Shown: piece by piece, positions 13,151 to 20,254 of the stretch
Numbering within the stretch: the stretch's first letter is position 1
How the letters are laid out: each line of letters opens with the position of its first letter
NCBI GenBank assembly: GCA_025455865.1
Contig: JALOLS010000018.1
Location: forward strand, 1 to 35,202
Reading direction: 5' to 3'
From: Thermoleophilia bacterium
GTDB taxonomy: Bacteria > Actinomycetota > Thermoleophilia > Miltoncostaeales > Miltoncostaeaceae
Length of the DNA stretch: 35,202 bases
Program-made: the position numbers and the translations under genes
Notes under the pieces: model-generated
Databases searched by the model: none
What the model saw: the letters and a program-made list of their open reading frames with translations, nothing else
What the model was told of the DNA's origin: nothing

Positions 13151-15493
13151 CTACCGCACCCGGACGACCACCGGCGGGAGCTCCCGCCGTCCGGCCCAGA
13201 GGCGCACGGCCCACGCACCCCGCCGGCGGCCCGGGCTGCTCAGCCGGGCGACGATCGCGGTCGCGCCCTTCGGCACCTTCCCCCGCAGGGTGACGGCCCG
13301 TCCGCGTGGCGGCGTCATGGTGAGCCGGAGCGCCGACGTCGCGCCGACCCGGACCGGCCAGGTCACCCACACCTCGCGGCGACCGAGCCGGACCACGCTC
13401 ACCGCCCGCCCGCGCCGGGTGAGCGACACCCGCGGCCGGCCCCGGGCGACCACCGCCGACCGCGGCAGGGCCAGGGCGGCGCGGAACGGCGAGAGCACCG
13501 CCCCGGCGGCGTCCGCGGAGGCGCCGACGGTGTAGGCGCTCGGGCCGTCGGCCACCACCAGCACCTGCACCGGGCCGGCCGCCCGGGGCGCGAAGCGCAG
13601 CGTCACCGGGGCCCCGGGGGATGCGCTCGCCGCCGACGCCGCCCCGCCGCCGGCGTCGAGGACCTGGACGGTCGCGGCCCGTCCGGCGGCCGGCGTCACG
13701 GTCAGCGCCACCCCGGCGCCCGGCGTGCCCGGGAGCGTCCAGGTGTGCCCGTCGAGGGCGTCGTCGAGCGTCTCGGAGACGGTCAGCCCGAGGGCCAGCG
13801 GGCCGCCGCCGCCCGTGCCGGCGGCCGACCGGTCGATGCCGGTCAGGCCGCGTGCGGTGACCAGGTCGGTGAAGGTCTGCTGGTCGGCCGCGGTCGCGAT
13901 GGCGGCGAACAGGCCGCCGCTGCGCGCGATGGCGGCCTGCACCGAGGCGGAGACCTCGTGCGCGGTGTGCGCGCGCTCGTTGGCGACCCTGGGCGGGCTC
14001 AGGAACCCCTGGTGCACCTGGATCCCCTGCGCCGCGGCCTCGTCGATGGCCTGGGCGAGCGCCTGCTGGTCTGAGTCCTCGCCGTCGGTCAGCACCACGA
14101 TGGCCGCGCGGCCGGGCACCGGGCCCGTGGCGATGATCGCCGACGTGGCGGTCCGCACCCCGCCGGCGATGTGGGTGCCGCCCGCGGAGTCGATGCCGGC
14201 GATCGCGGCGCCGGCGCCGTCGGGATCGCCCAGGGGGTAGACGACCGACGCCGAGTCGTCGAAGTCGACCACCACCAGGCGGTCGGGCACCCCGCCGGCC
14301 GCGGCGGCCTCGGCGGCGCTGGTCAGGCTGCGGGCCACCGACGCGGCGGCGGTCCGCCGCAGGCCGGCCGGGTCGGTGGTGGTGTTGCTGCCCGAGGAGT
14401 CGATGACCAGGGCCACGACCCGCCCCTGACAGTCGCGCACCGGGTCGTCCCGGGTCAGCGCGCACCAGACCATGTCGGCCCGCCGGGGCTGGCCGGGGTA
14501 CCTCGCGTCGATCCACTCGTGCAGCTGGGCCCACTTGTCGCGCGTGTCGAGCACCGCGGCGGTGACCGCCCGGGCGAAGTTGGCGTTCACCGGGCCGCGG
14601 CCGCTGGTCCCGGCCCCGAGCGCCGGGTCGATCTGGCCGTTGTCCTTCTGGATCCACATGTGCTTGGCGCGGTGGAGCGCGCCGGCCGCGCCGTAGTTGC
14701 ACTGGCTCGCCTCACGCTGCCAGGCGTTCTCCAGGCAGCCGGTGACGACGCCCGCCGGCAGGGCCGCGCCGGAGCGGTAGTTCATCCACGGGATCGGGGT
14801 GCTGCGCCCATAGCCGGGGACGTTCTCGGGCCCGAGCGGACGCGTGGCGTCGGCGCGGTCGGTCCAGTTGGAGTGCGCGTAGAAGTCCTGGAGCACGTGC
14901 ATCGCCGCCCCGAACTCGTACAGCGCCCGGCACTTGGCCGTGGCCGCCGGGTCGATCCGGTCCGGGCAGGAGGAGATGTCCACCGCCGCGGGCACGATCG
15001 CCAGCGTCCGGGGGTCGACGGTCGCGTCGGCGGCGTCGCGGGCGATCTCGATGTGCTCGCGCACGAGCGCCTTGGCCTGCTCCAGGGTCCGCACCGCGGC
15101 GGCGCGGGTCTGGGGGTAGGCGGTTGCGGCGGCCCGCGCCGCGACCGGCGTCCAGACATCCGAGTCGCCGCCCAGGAAGTGCCACTCATGCCCGGCGAAG
15201 AAGGGGCCGCGCGGGTTGTCGGGCGTGCCGACCCCGCCCCACGACCCGGAGACGCCGGCCACCCGGTCCAGCGTGGCCGGCTCGATGCAGAAGCCGTCGC
15301 TGACCACCCGCGCGCCGGCCGTTGCGGGCGCGGGGCACTGGAGGGCGTGGCGGGTGATCCGCATGTGCTCGCCGTTCTGGCCCAGCGTGATCCCGACCAG
15401 CGGGCCCATCGCGGTGCCGAACGCCCCGGCGCCGGCCGGCAGGAGGGCCAGCGCCGCCAGCGCGGCGGCCGCGAACCGTCGTGCCCACCCCAT
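13151..15493 (-). CDS. Secreted Het-C/VWA7-like protein with von Willebrand A domain
   Basis: This 780-aa exported protein has a signal peptide ending near AGA-FG (residue 24). The N-terminal domain (about 25-345) is helical and His-rich: H43 in GEHMRITRHAL, H102/H105 in GHEWHF, and HVLQDFYAHSNWTDR with H199, D203 and H207. That last motif is the signature of Het-C/VWA7 proteins and recalls zinc-dependent phospholipase C/P1-nuclease folds. Residues 357-560 form a vWA domain with an intact MIDAS: D365-S-S-G-S369, T440 in GGTHIAGG, and D470 in TDGED. Beta-rich domains and a basic tail follow. ATG at 15493 is preceded by GGGGAGGGG; the frame is open upstream to 15604 but has no better start. A secreted metal-dependent hydrolase or adhesin is the best guess. 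Confidence 0.84.
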   Translation of the reverse strand: MGWARRFAAAALAALALLPAGAGAFGTAMGPLVGITLGQNGEHMRITRHALQCPAPATAGARVVSDGFCIEPATLDRVAGVSGSWGGVGTPDNPRGPFFAGHEWHFLGGDSDVWTPVAARAAATAYPQTRAAAVRTLEQAKALVREHIEIARDAADATVDPRTLAIVPAAVDISSCPDRIDPAATAKCRALYEFGAAMHVLQDFYAHSNWTDRADATRPLGPENVPGYGRSTPIPWMNYRSGAALPAGVVTGCLENAWQREASQCNYGAAGALHRAKHMWIQKDNGQIDPALGAGTSGRGPVNANFARAVTAAVLDTRDKWAQLHEWIDARYPGQPRRADMVWCALTRDDPVRDCQGRVVALVIDSSGSNTTTDPAGLRRTAAASVARSLTSAAEAAAAGGVPDRLVVVDFDDSASVVYPLGDPDGAGAAIAGIDSAGGTHIAGGVRTATSAIIATGPVPGRAAIVVLTDGEDSDQQALAQAIDEAAAQGIQVHQGFLSPPRVANERAHTAHEVSASVQAAIARSGGLFAAIATAADQQTFTDLVTARGLTGIDRSAAGTGGGGPLALGLTVSETLDDALDGHTWTLPGTPGAGVALTVTPAAGRAATVQVLDAGGGAASAASASPGAPVTLRFAPRAAGPVQVLVVADGPSAYTVGASADAAGAVLSPFRAALALPRSAVVARGRPRVSLTRRGRAVSVVRLGRREVWVTWPVRVGATSALRLTMTPPRGRAVTLRGKVPKGATAIVARLSSPGRRRGAWAVRLWAGRRELPPVVVRVR

Positions 15494-15549
15494 GACCCCT
15501 CCCCTCGCGACACCCGGCGCCCGCGGAGCGGGGCCCCGACACCGCGATC

Positions 15550-15604
15550 GTGGCGGATCGCCGGAATCTTCCCACCCGGAGAGATCACGGACCCCGTCCG
15601 CCAC
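15550..15604. other. Inverted repeat upstream of the vWA protein gene
   Basis: GTGGCGGA at 15550-15557 and TCCGCCAC at 15597-15604 are perfect complements separated by 39 nt. They lie in the 146-bp gap between the vWA gene start and the end of pyruvate kinase, about 55-110 bp upstream of the vWA ATG. This could be a paired operator, or chance in GC-rich DNA. The gap is locally less GC-rich around ACATATCGG. Confidence 0.25.
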
Positions 15605-15620
15605 ATATCGGACCTCGGCA

Positions 15621-15635
15621 GCGGGGTTTTCCCGC
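15621..15635 (-). terminator. Short hairpin after pyruvate kinase
   Basis: On the minus strand the sequence 4 nt after the pyk stop reads GCGGG-AAAAC-CCCGC, a 5-bp GC stem with an A-rich loop. No U-tract follows, so if it terminates transcription it would do so weakly or with Rho. Confidence 0.3.
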
Positions 15636-15639
15636 GGGG

Positions 15640-17055
15640 TCAGCGCAGGCGGCGGGCCACCACCATGCTGTCGCCCTCGGCCGGGGCTCCCGAGGGGCCC
15701 ATCGCCACCACCACGGTGTCGCCGGCGACCATGCCCACCACCTCACGGGCCCGGGCCTCGCAGGCGTCGACCAGCGGCTCGACCTCGTCGATCTCGGGGA
15801 TCACCAGCGGGATCACGCCCCACTCCAGCGCGAGCTGGTCGGCGACCTGCGGGTCGTGGGCGAGCGCGACGACGGGCCGCCGCGGCCGGTGGGCCGAGAG
15901 CGCCCGGGCCGACGCGCCGCCGTGGGTGGGGACGATGAGCGCCCGGGCGCGCAGGCGCTCGGCCAGGAGCGCGGCGGCCTGCATCACCGCCCGGTGCCCG
16001 GTGGCGGGTCCGGTGAGCGGGACGGCGCGGGGCTCACCGGCCTCGGCGGCCAGGGCGATCTCGGCCATCCAGCGGACCGGGGCGACCGGGTCGCGCCCCA
16101 CCGCGGTCTCGGCCGAGAGCATCACGCAGGAGGTCCCGTCGAGGATCGCGTTGGCCACGTCGGCCGCCTCGGCCCGGGTCGGCTCGGCCGAGGTCACCAT
16201 CGACTCGAGCATCTGGGTCGCGGTGATCACCAGCCGGCGGGCGGCGAGCCCGGACCGGATGATCTCCTTCTGCAGGAGCGGCACCCGCTGGACGCCCACC
16301 TCCACCCCGAGGTCGCCGCGGGCCACCATGACCCCGTCGGCCACCGCGAGGATGTCGGCGAGGCGCTCGCAGGCCTCGGCCTTCTCGACCTTCGCGACCA
16401 GGCGCGAGCGCATCCCGCGGCTGAGCGTCTCGGCGCGGAGCAGGGTGACGTCCTCGGCCTGGCGCACGAACGAGAGCGCGACCAGGTCGGCCCGCTCCTC
16501 GGCGGCCACGTCGAGCGCGTGGCGATCGGCATCGGTGAGGGCGGGGAGGTCGGTCCGGGCGTGGGTGAGCGCGGCCCCCTTGCGGGGGGCGATCTCCCCC
16601 GGCTCGACGCACTCGCCGAGCACGCGGCCCCCGGCGACCGGCCCGTCCGGCAGCCCCACGACGCCGAAGCGCGGCGTGCCGTCGCCGATGACCAGCTCCG
16701 AGCGGCCGGGCACCGCCGCCCGCGCGAGGTCGGGCCAGGCCACCGGCACCTCGCCGTCCCGCGGGTCGCCACCCGCAAAAAGCAGCCGGTCGCCCGGCTC
16801 GACCCGCCGGGCGGCGACCGCGGCGCCCAGGCGGACCTTCGGCCCCGGCAGATCGAACAGCACCGCGATCCGGCGGCCGGCGGCGGCGGCCGCCCGCCGC
16901 GCCCCGGCCACCCGGGCCCGCCACTCGTCGGGGGTCCCGTGGGCGCAGTTGATCCGCACGCCGTCCAGCCCGGCGGCCACCATGCCCTCGACCACCCCGG
17001 GCGCGTCGGTCGACGGGCCCAGCGTCGCGAGGATCTTGGTGCGGCGCCCGGTCAT
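15640..17055 (-). CDS. pyk: Pyruvate kinase, predicted K+-independent type
   Basis: This 471-aa enzyme transfers phosphate from PEP to ADP in the last step of glycolysis. Family marks include TKILATLGPS, VRINCAHGT, DLPALTDADR, VALSFVRQAEDV, the catalytic KVEKAEA, VMVARGDLGVEV, TATQMLESM and SCVMLSAETAVG. At the monovalent-cation site the usual RxNFSH is R34-I-N-C-A38-H, and DTKGPEIR is D68-L-P-G-P-K73-VR. Lys in place of Glu117 (rabbit muscle numbering) marks K+-independent enzymes, and the lost Ser and Thr ligands agree. ATG at 17055 lies 30 bp after a 75-aa small gene in the same direction, so the two are probably co-transcribed. No other glycolytic genes are adjacent. Confidence 0.94.
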   Translation of the reverse strand: MTGRRTKILATLGPSTDAPGVVEGMVAAGLDGVRINCAHGTPDEWRARVAGARRAAAAAGRRIAVLFDLPGPKVRLGAAVAARRVEPGDRLLFAGGDPRDGEVPVAWPDLARAAVPGRSELVIGDGTPRFGVVGLPDGPVAGGRVLGECVEPGEIAPRKGAALTHARTDLPALTDADRHALDVAAEERADLVALSFVRQAEDVTLLRAETLSRGMRSRLVAKVEKAEACERLADILAVADGVMVARGDLGVEVGVQRVPLLQKEIIRSGLAARRLVITATQMLESMVTSAEPTRAEAADVANAILDGTSCVMLSAETAVGRDPVAPVRWMAEIALAAEAGEPRAVPLTGPATGHRAVMQAAALLAERLRARALIVPTHGGASARALSAHRPRRPVVALAHDPQVADQLALEWGVIPLVIPEIDEVEPLVDACEARAREVVGMVAGDTVVVAMGPSGAPAEGDSMVVARRLR

Positions 17056-17085
17056 CGGGGGGCGCCGCCCCGGCCCGCCGCGGGG

Positions 17086-17313
17086 CTAGCCCGCCCCGCC
17101 CGCCTGACCGGCGCCCGCCGGGTCGGCGGACTCGCGCTCGACCGCCTCACGTGCGGCCTGCAGCCGCTCCCACGCCGCCTGCTCGGCACGTTGGTGCTCC
17201 TCGGGGCTCGCGAACAGGTGCCCGCCCCGGGACACGCTCAGGTAGTCGGCCGTCGCACGATCGAGGTCCTCGGCGGGCGACAGGTCCCGCCGGGTGGGAA
17301 CGCCGCTGCTCAT
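17086..17313 (-). CDS. Small hypothetical protein (75 aa) upstream of pyk
   Basis: I do not recognise this gene. It encodes 75 residues that are charged and mostly helical, SPAEDLDRATADYLSVSRGG then SPEEHQRAEQAAWERLQAAREAVE, and ends in a flexible Ala/Gly tail. ATG at 17313 follows the strongest Shine-Dalgarno site in the window (AGGAGGTGG), which supports translation. It is the first gene of a probable two-gene unit with pyruvate kinase, 30 bp apart. No Cys or metal motif is present. It could be a small regulatory or structural protein; nothing in the sequence decides this. Confidence 0.72.
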   Translation of the reverse strand: MSSGVPTRRDLSPAEDLDRATADYLSVSRGGHLFASPEEHQRAEQAAWERLQAAREAVERESADPAGAGQAGGAG

Positions 17314-17341
17314 CTCGCCACCTCCTGGGCCGACGCGCCGA

Positions 17342-17347
17342 ACCGTA
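17342..17347 (-). promoter_or_regulatory. -10 box for the small gene and pyk
   Basis: On the minus strand TACGGT lies 28 nt before the ATG at 17313. This would give a leader of about 20 nt that contains the AGGAGGTGG ribosome site. Confidence 0.45.
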
Positions 17348-17373
17348 GCGGCCCCGCCGCGTGCGCGCCCAAG

Positions 17374-17418
17374 GCCGGGTGACGGCGATGACGCACGGTG
17401 CGCGCATCCGTCACCGGC
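17374..17418. other. Nested inverted repeat in the divergent pyk/monooxygenase promoter region
   Basis: GCCGGGTGACGG and CCGTCACCGGC pair with a single G bulge. Centred between them, CGCAC-G-GTGCG forms a second perfect palindrome. The nested symmetry sits between the two divergent promoters, about 50 bp upstream of the SOS-type box. It may bind a dimeric regulator or form a cruciform or hairpin. Confidence 0.4.
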
Positions 17419-17470
17419 TGCGTCGGCGGGCCGGGGCCGGACCTGAGCGGCCGGGCGGCGCGGTGATGTG

Positions 17471-17484
17471 CGAACACATGTTCG
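17471..17484. promoter_or_regulatory. LexA/SOS-type operator
   Basis: CGAACACATGTTCG is a perfect fit to the CGAAC-N4-GTTCG box bound by LexA in Gram-positive bacteria and Actinobacteria, and the flanking G/C extends the symmetry by one base pair. It abuts the -10 hexamer TAGGAT (17486-17491), so a bound repressor would block polymerase. The controlled gene is most likely the monooxygenase starting at 17498. Confidence 0.72.
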
Positions 17485-17485
17485 C

Positions 17486-17491
17486 TAGGAT
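17486..17491 (+). promoter_or_regulatory. -10 box for leaderless monooxygenase mRNA
   Basis: TAGGAT is followed by GGACGC and then the GTG at 17498, so transcription would begin on or next to the start codon. No ribosome site precedes the GTG. This placement supports using the upstream GTG rather than the internal one at 17765. Confidence 0.55.
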
Positions 17492-17497
17492 GGACGC

Positions 17498-18865
17498 GTG
17501 GACGGCGTCGACGGGCTGGTGCGGACGGTGGGCGTGCACCTGAGCGAGGGCGAGGCCGACGCGCTGCTCGGCTGGCTCGCCCGGCGCCTGGGGCGCAGCA
17601 AGGCGCTGGCCCGGGGTGACGGCCCGCTCGACCGCCTCGAGCACGTCTTCGCCCACTGGATGGACGACGCGCAGCGGGCGCACCTGGAGGAGTGGCTCGC
17701 CCGGCGCATCGCGCTCGGCGACTCGCCGGTTCCCGCGGCGCGCCCGCGCTGGCATCCTTCCGGCGTGCTCGTTCCGGCCCTCCGGACCCCGCTCTGCGAC
17801 CTGCTCGGCATCCGGATCCCGGTGCTCCTGGCCGGGATGGCCAACGGGCCCACCACCCCGGAGCTGGTCGGCGCGGTCTCGCGGGCCGGCGGCCTCGGGA
17901 CGTTCGGCGTGGCCGGCATGAGCCTCGAGGGGGTCCGCGCGGCGGTGCGGCGGGCCGCCGAGATCGCCGGCGGCGCCCCGGTCGGGGTCAACGTGCTGGT
18001 GCCGCCGCCGCTCGCCGCCGACGGCGACCCCGAGCGGGTGCGGGCGGTGCTCGCGCCGCTGCGCCGGGATCTCGGGCTGCCCGAGGACCCCCCGCCCGGG
18101 GCCGGGCCGCCGCCGCCCCCGTCGGAGCTCGTCGCGGCCGGGCTCGAGGCCGGTGCGCGCGTCGTCTCGGTGGGCCTCGGCGATCCCTCGCCGCTGGTGC
18201 CCCTGGCCCGGGCCGCCGGGGCGCCGGTGGTCGCGATGGCCGCGACGGTCGAGGAGGCCGTGCGCTGGGCCGCGGCCGGGGCCGACGTCGTCGTGGCCCA
18301 GGGCGCGGAGGCCGGCGGGCACCGCTCGACCGCCGAGGTCGCCCCCGACGGCTCCGTCCCCCTGGTGGGGACCATGGCCCTGGTCCGGCAGGTGGTGCGA
18401 CGCGTCGACGTCCCGGTGGTCGCCGCCGGGGGCATCATGGACGGCGCCGGCATCGCCGCCGCGCTCGCCCTGGGCGCGCAGGGGGCGCAGCTCGGGACCC
18501 GCTTCCTGGTCGCCCGGGAGGCCGGGGTGCCGGCATCGTGGCGCACGGCGCTCCGCACGGCGCGCGACACCGACCCGGTCATCATCCGCTCCGTCTCCGG
18601 CCGGCCCGCCCGGGGGATCCGCAACCGCCTCACCGAGGCCCTCGACGACGCCGCGCCCGGCCTGGGCTGGCCCCGTCAGGCGGCGGCCACCGGCGACCTG
18701 CGGCGCGCGGCGGCCGAGCAGGACCGCGGCGAGATGATGGCGCTGTGGGCCGGGCAGGCGGCCGCGCTGGCCGGCGACGACCAGCCGGCGGCGGAGATCG
18801 TGGACGCCCTGGTGGCCGAGACGCGCGCGGAGATCGCCCGCCTGGCCGCCCTCCTTCGCGGCTGA
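17498..18865 (+). CDS. Nitronate monooxygenase (FMN-dependent) with an extra N-terminal helical domain
   Basis: The core (about residue 90 to the end) is a nitronate monooxygenase/2-nitropropane-dioxygenase TIM barrel: LRTPLCDLLGIRIPVLLAGMANG at the start, the catalytic H275 in QGAEAGGHRS, and the FMN-phosphate region GGIMDGAGIAAALALGAQGAQLGTRFL. It would oxidise alkyl nitronates with O2. The first 88 residues are not usual for the family and look helical (HLSEGEADALLGWLARRL, then AQRAHLEEWLARRIALG). Family members commonly begin near the internal GTG at 17765, but that codon has no ribosome site, while the GTG at 17498 sits right after a -10 box. The adjacent LexA-type box suggests induction by DNA damage. 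The gene is followed by a membrane-protein gene with its own promoter-like box. Confidence 0.88.
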   Translation: MDGVDGLVRTVGVHLSEGEADALLGWLARRLGRSKALARGDGPLDRLEHVFAHWMDDAQRAHLEEWLARRIALGDSPVPAARPRWHPSGVLVPALRTPLCDLLGIRIPVLLAGMANGPTTPELVGAVSRAGGLGTFGVAGMSLEGVRAAVRRAAEIAGGAPVGVNVLVPPPLAADGDPERVRAVLAPLRRDLGLPEDPPPGAGPPPPPSELVAAGLEAGARVVSVGLGDPSPLVPLARAAGAPVVAMAATVEEAVRWAAAGADVVVAQGAEAGGHRSTAEVAPDGSVPLVGTMALVRQVVRRVDVPVVAAGGIMDGAGIAAALALGAQGAQLGTRFLVAREAGVPASWRTALRTARDTDPVIIRSVSGRPARGIRNRLTEALDDAAPGLGWPRQAAATGDLRRAAAEQDRGEMMALWAGQAAALAGDDQPAAEIVDALVAETRAEIARLAALLRG

Positions 18866-18882
18866 GGGCCCGGGTGCGACGG

Positions 18883-18888
18883 TAGGGT
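18883..18888 (+). promoter_or_regulatory. -10 box for leaderless membrane-protein mRNA
   Basis: TAGGGT is followed by GCGCGG and the GTG at 18895, the same spacing as at the two other clear leaderless starts. No Shine-Dalgarno sequence is seen. Confidence 0.5.
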
Positions 18889-18894
18889 GCGCGG

Positions 18895-19425
18895 GTGAGC
18901 ACCGGCCCCTCCCTCCTGCCCGGTCCCCGCAAGTGGTGGCACCCCCGGGTCGCACGGACCTCCGGGAGCGTGACCGAGGCGATCTACGGGCTCATCCTCG
19001 CCCTGTCGGTCGTCGCCGTCTCGCAGGAGTACGACGACAGCGACGCGGGCCTGATCGCCGCGAGCGTGCTGATCACCGGGGTCGTCTTCTGGCTCGCCCA
19101 CGTCTACTCGCGCATGCTCGCGGCGTCCATCGAGCGGCGCCGGCGCCTGGAGCACTCGGAGATCCGTGACGTGCTCCGCCACGACTGGCCGCTGGTGCAG
19201 GTGACGGTGCCGCTGGTCGTGGCGCTCGTGCTGGGCGCGCTGGGGATCCTGGCCGACGGCACCGCGATCGTCATCGCCATCGGGCTCGCGCTGTTCGAGC
19301 TCGCGCTGACCGGCGCCTACGCGGCGCGGCTGCGGGGCGCGCGCCTGCCCGGGGTCATCGCGTCGGCGACGATCGCGACCGCCCTCGGGGCGGTGACGGT
19401 GGCGCTCAAGGCCATCGTTCACTGA
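18895..19425 (+). CDS. Uncharacterised membrane protein (about four helices)
   Basis: This 176-aa protein has about four hydrophobic segments: IYGLILALSVVAVS, LIAASVLITGVVFWLAHVY, VTVPLVVALVLGALGI with AIVIAIGLALFELALTG, and ASATIATALGAVTVAL. A charged loop (ASIERRRRLEHSEIRDVLRHDW) separates the second and third. Acidic and His residues near the membrane (EYDDSD, HDW) could be functional, but I do not recognise a family. GTG at 18895 is chosen from the promoter spacing. Its last 7 bp overlap the convergent small gene. It lies 29 bp after the monooxygenase gene and could also be read through from it. Confidence 0.8.
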   Translation: MSTGPSLLPGPRKWWHPRVARTSGSVTEAIYGLILALSVVAVSQEYDDSDAGLIAASVLITGVVFWLAHVYSRMLAASIERRRRLEHSEIRDVLRHDWPLVQVTVPLVVALVLGALGILADGTAIVIAIGLALFELALTGAYAARLRGARLPGVIASATIATALGAVTVALKAIVH

Positions 19426-19658
19426 TCCCCGGGCGGGTCGACCAGCCGGGCCATCCCGTGGGCCCGGTCGGCCAGGGCGCGGAGCGCGCGGGCAAGCGCC
19501 AGGGCGTCGCGCCGGGCGGCCGCCGCGGTCTCGGGGTCGACCGCCTCGCCCGGGTCCTCCGCCCGGGCGGCCAGGTCCAGGGCGAGGTCCAGCGCCGCGT
19601 CCACGGCGGCCTCGGCGCGGCGGGCGGCGGCCCGCAGGTCGTCCGCCGCCTGGTGCAT
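19419..19658 (-). CDS. Small helical protein (79 aa), second gene of a coupled pair
   Basis: I do not recognise this gene. Its 79 residues are nearly all helix-forming (DDLRAAARRAEAAVDAALDLALDLAARAED, then ETAAAARRDALALARALRALADRAHGMARLV), suggesting a two-helix coiled coil. ATG at 19658 overlaps the upstream gene's stop by one base (TGATG), a typical coupling arrangement, so it is probably translated together with the Cys-rich protein. That coupling is the main evidence that it is real, because Ala/Arg/Asp-rich frames are easy to find in DNA of this composition. Confidence 0.6.
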   Translation of the reverse strand: MHQAADDLRAAARRAEAAVDAALDLALDLAARAEDPGEAVDPETAAAARRDALALARALRALADRAHGMARLVDPPGDQ

Positions 19659-20047
19659 CAGGCCGCCTGACCCGGGGGCGCCGGCGCCCGGGCGGCCGCG
19701 GGAGGCGCGGAGTGGAGGAAGCCCGGATTGCGGCAGGGCCCCACGGCGCGGTGCTCGAAGGTGCGGTCGACGGCCACCGAGCACTGGGCGAGCGGCTCGC
19801 CCACCACCCGCAGGCCGCCGAACCCGTGGCGGGTGAGCTCGGCGTCCTCGAGGCGGGCGAGGTCGATCTCGACCGCGAACACCTTGGCCAGGCACCCGAC
19901 CCAGGTGGTCCCGTGCTCGGAGTAGGCGTAGAGCCGCGGGCATCCGGAGTCCACGCACCCGGCCGGGTAGACGACCCGGTCGCAGCCCACCGCGCAGCGC
20001 CGGCAGCCGCCGGCCTCGGTCTCGCGGGGGAGGCGGATCAGCGCCAC
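19658..20047 (-). CDS. Cys-rich hypothetical protein (129 aa)
   Basis: I do not recognise the family. The N-terminal third has clustered cysteines, GGCRRCAVGCDRVVYPAGCVDSGCPRL (C15, C18, C22, C31, C36), with a later C52 and more in AQCSV and GPCRNP. This is consistent with a zinc or iron-sulphur site. A well-ordered beta/alpha segment follows (TTWVGCLAKVFAVEIDLARLEDAELTRHGFGGLRVVGEPLAQC), then a Pro/Ala tail. The start is GTG at 20047, with no clear ribosome site. It couples by TGATG to the 79-aa helical protein, so the two may act together. The 207 bp between it and dnaE hold no gene I can support. Confidence 0.7.
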   Translation of the reverse strand: MALIRLPRETEAGGCRRCAVGCDRVVYPAGCVDSGCPRLYAYSEHGTTWVGCLAKVFAVEIDLARLEDAELTRHGFGGLRVVGEPLAQCSVAVDRTFEHRAVGPCRNPGFLHSAPPAAARAPAPPGQAA

Positions 20048-20240
20048 GGATGACGCCGGCGGGTGCTGGGGGTGCGCATGGGGGTGCTCATCGGCCGCGC
20101 CGGATTGAAGCCGCAGCGGCGGCCCGGATCAAGCGCCGCCCACCCCCGGGCACGAAGCGTTCCGGCCCGGGGCGCGAGGTCCGCCCTCGCGCACCCTCTG
20201 ACACGGTGACGGTGCCCGCGCCGCCGGCCTCGTTCCCCGG

Positions 20241-20254
20241 GCCCGGATCCGGGC
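20241..20254 (-). terminator. Palindrome right after dnaE
   Basis: GCCCGGATCCGGGC is a perfect 14-bp palindrome immediately after the dnaE stop codon. As RNA it would form a 5-bp stem with a GATC loop. It may help end or stabilise the dnaE transcript; no U-tract follows. The 207-bp gap it lies in (20048-20254) also contains short GGGGGTGC repeats, but nothing else I can interpret. Confidence 0.35.

Noticed and set aside
14171-17089. 972-codon plus-strand frame across the vWA protein gene and pyk
   Set aside because: It is antisense to two genes with clear motifs, and the translation is compositionally biased.
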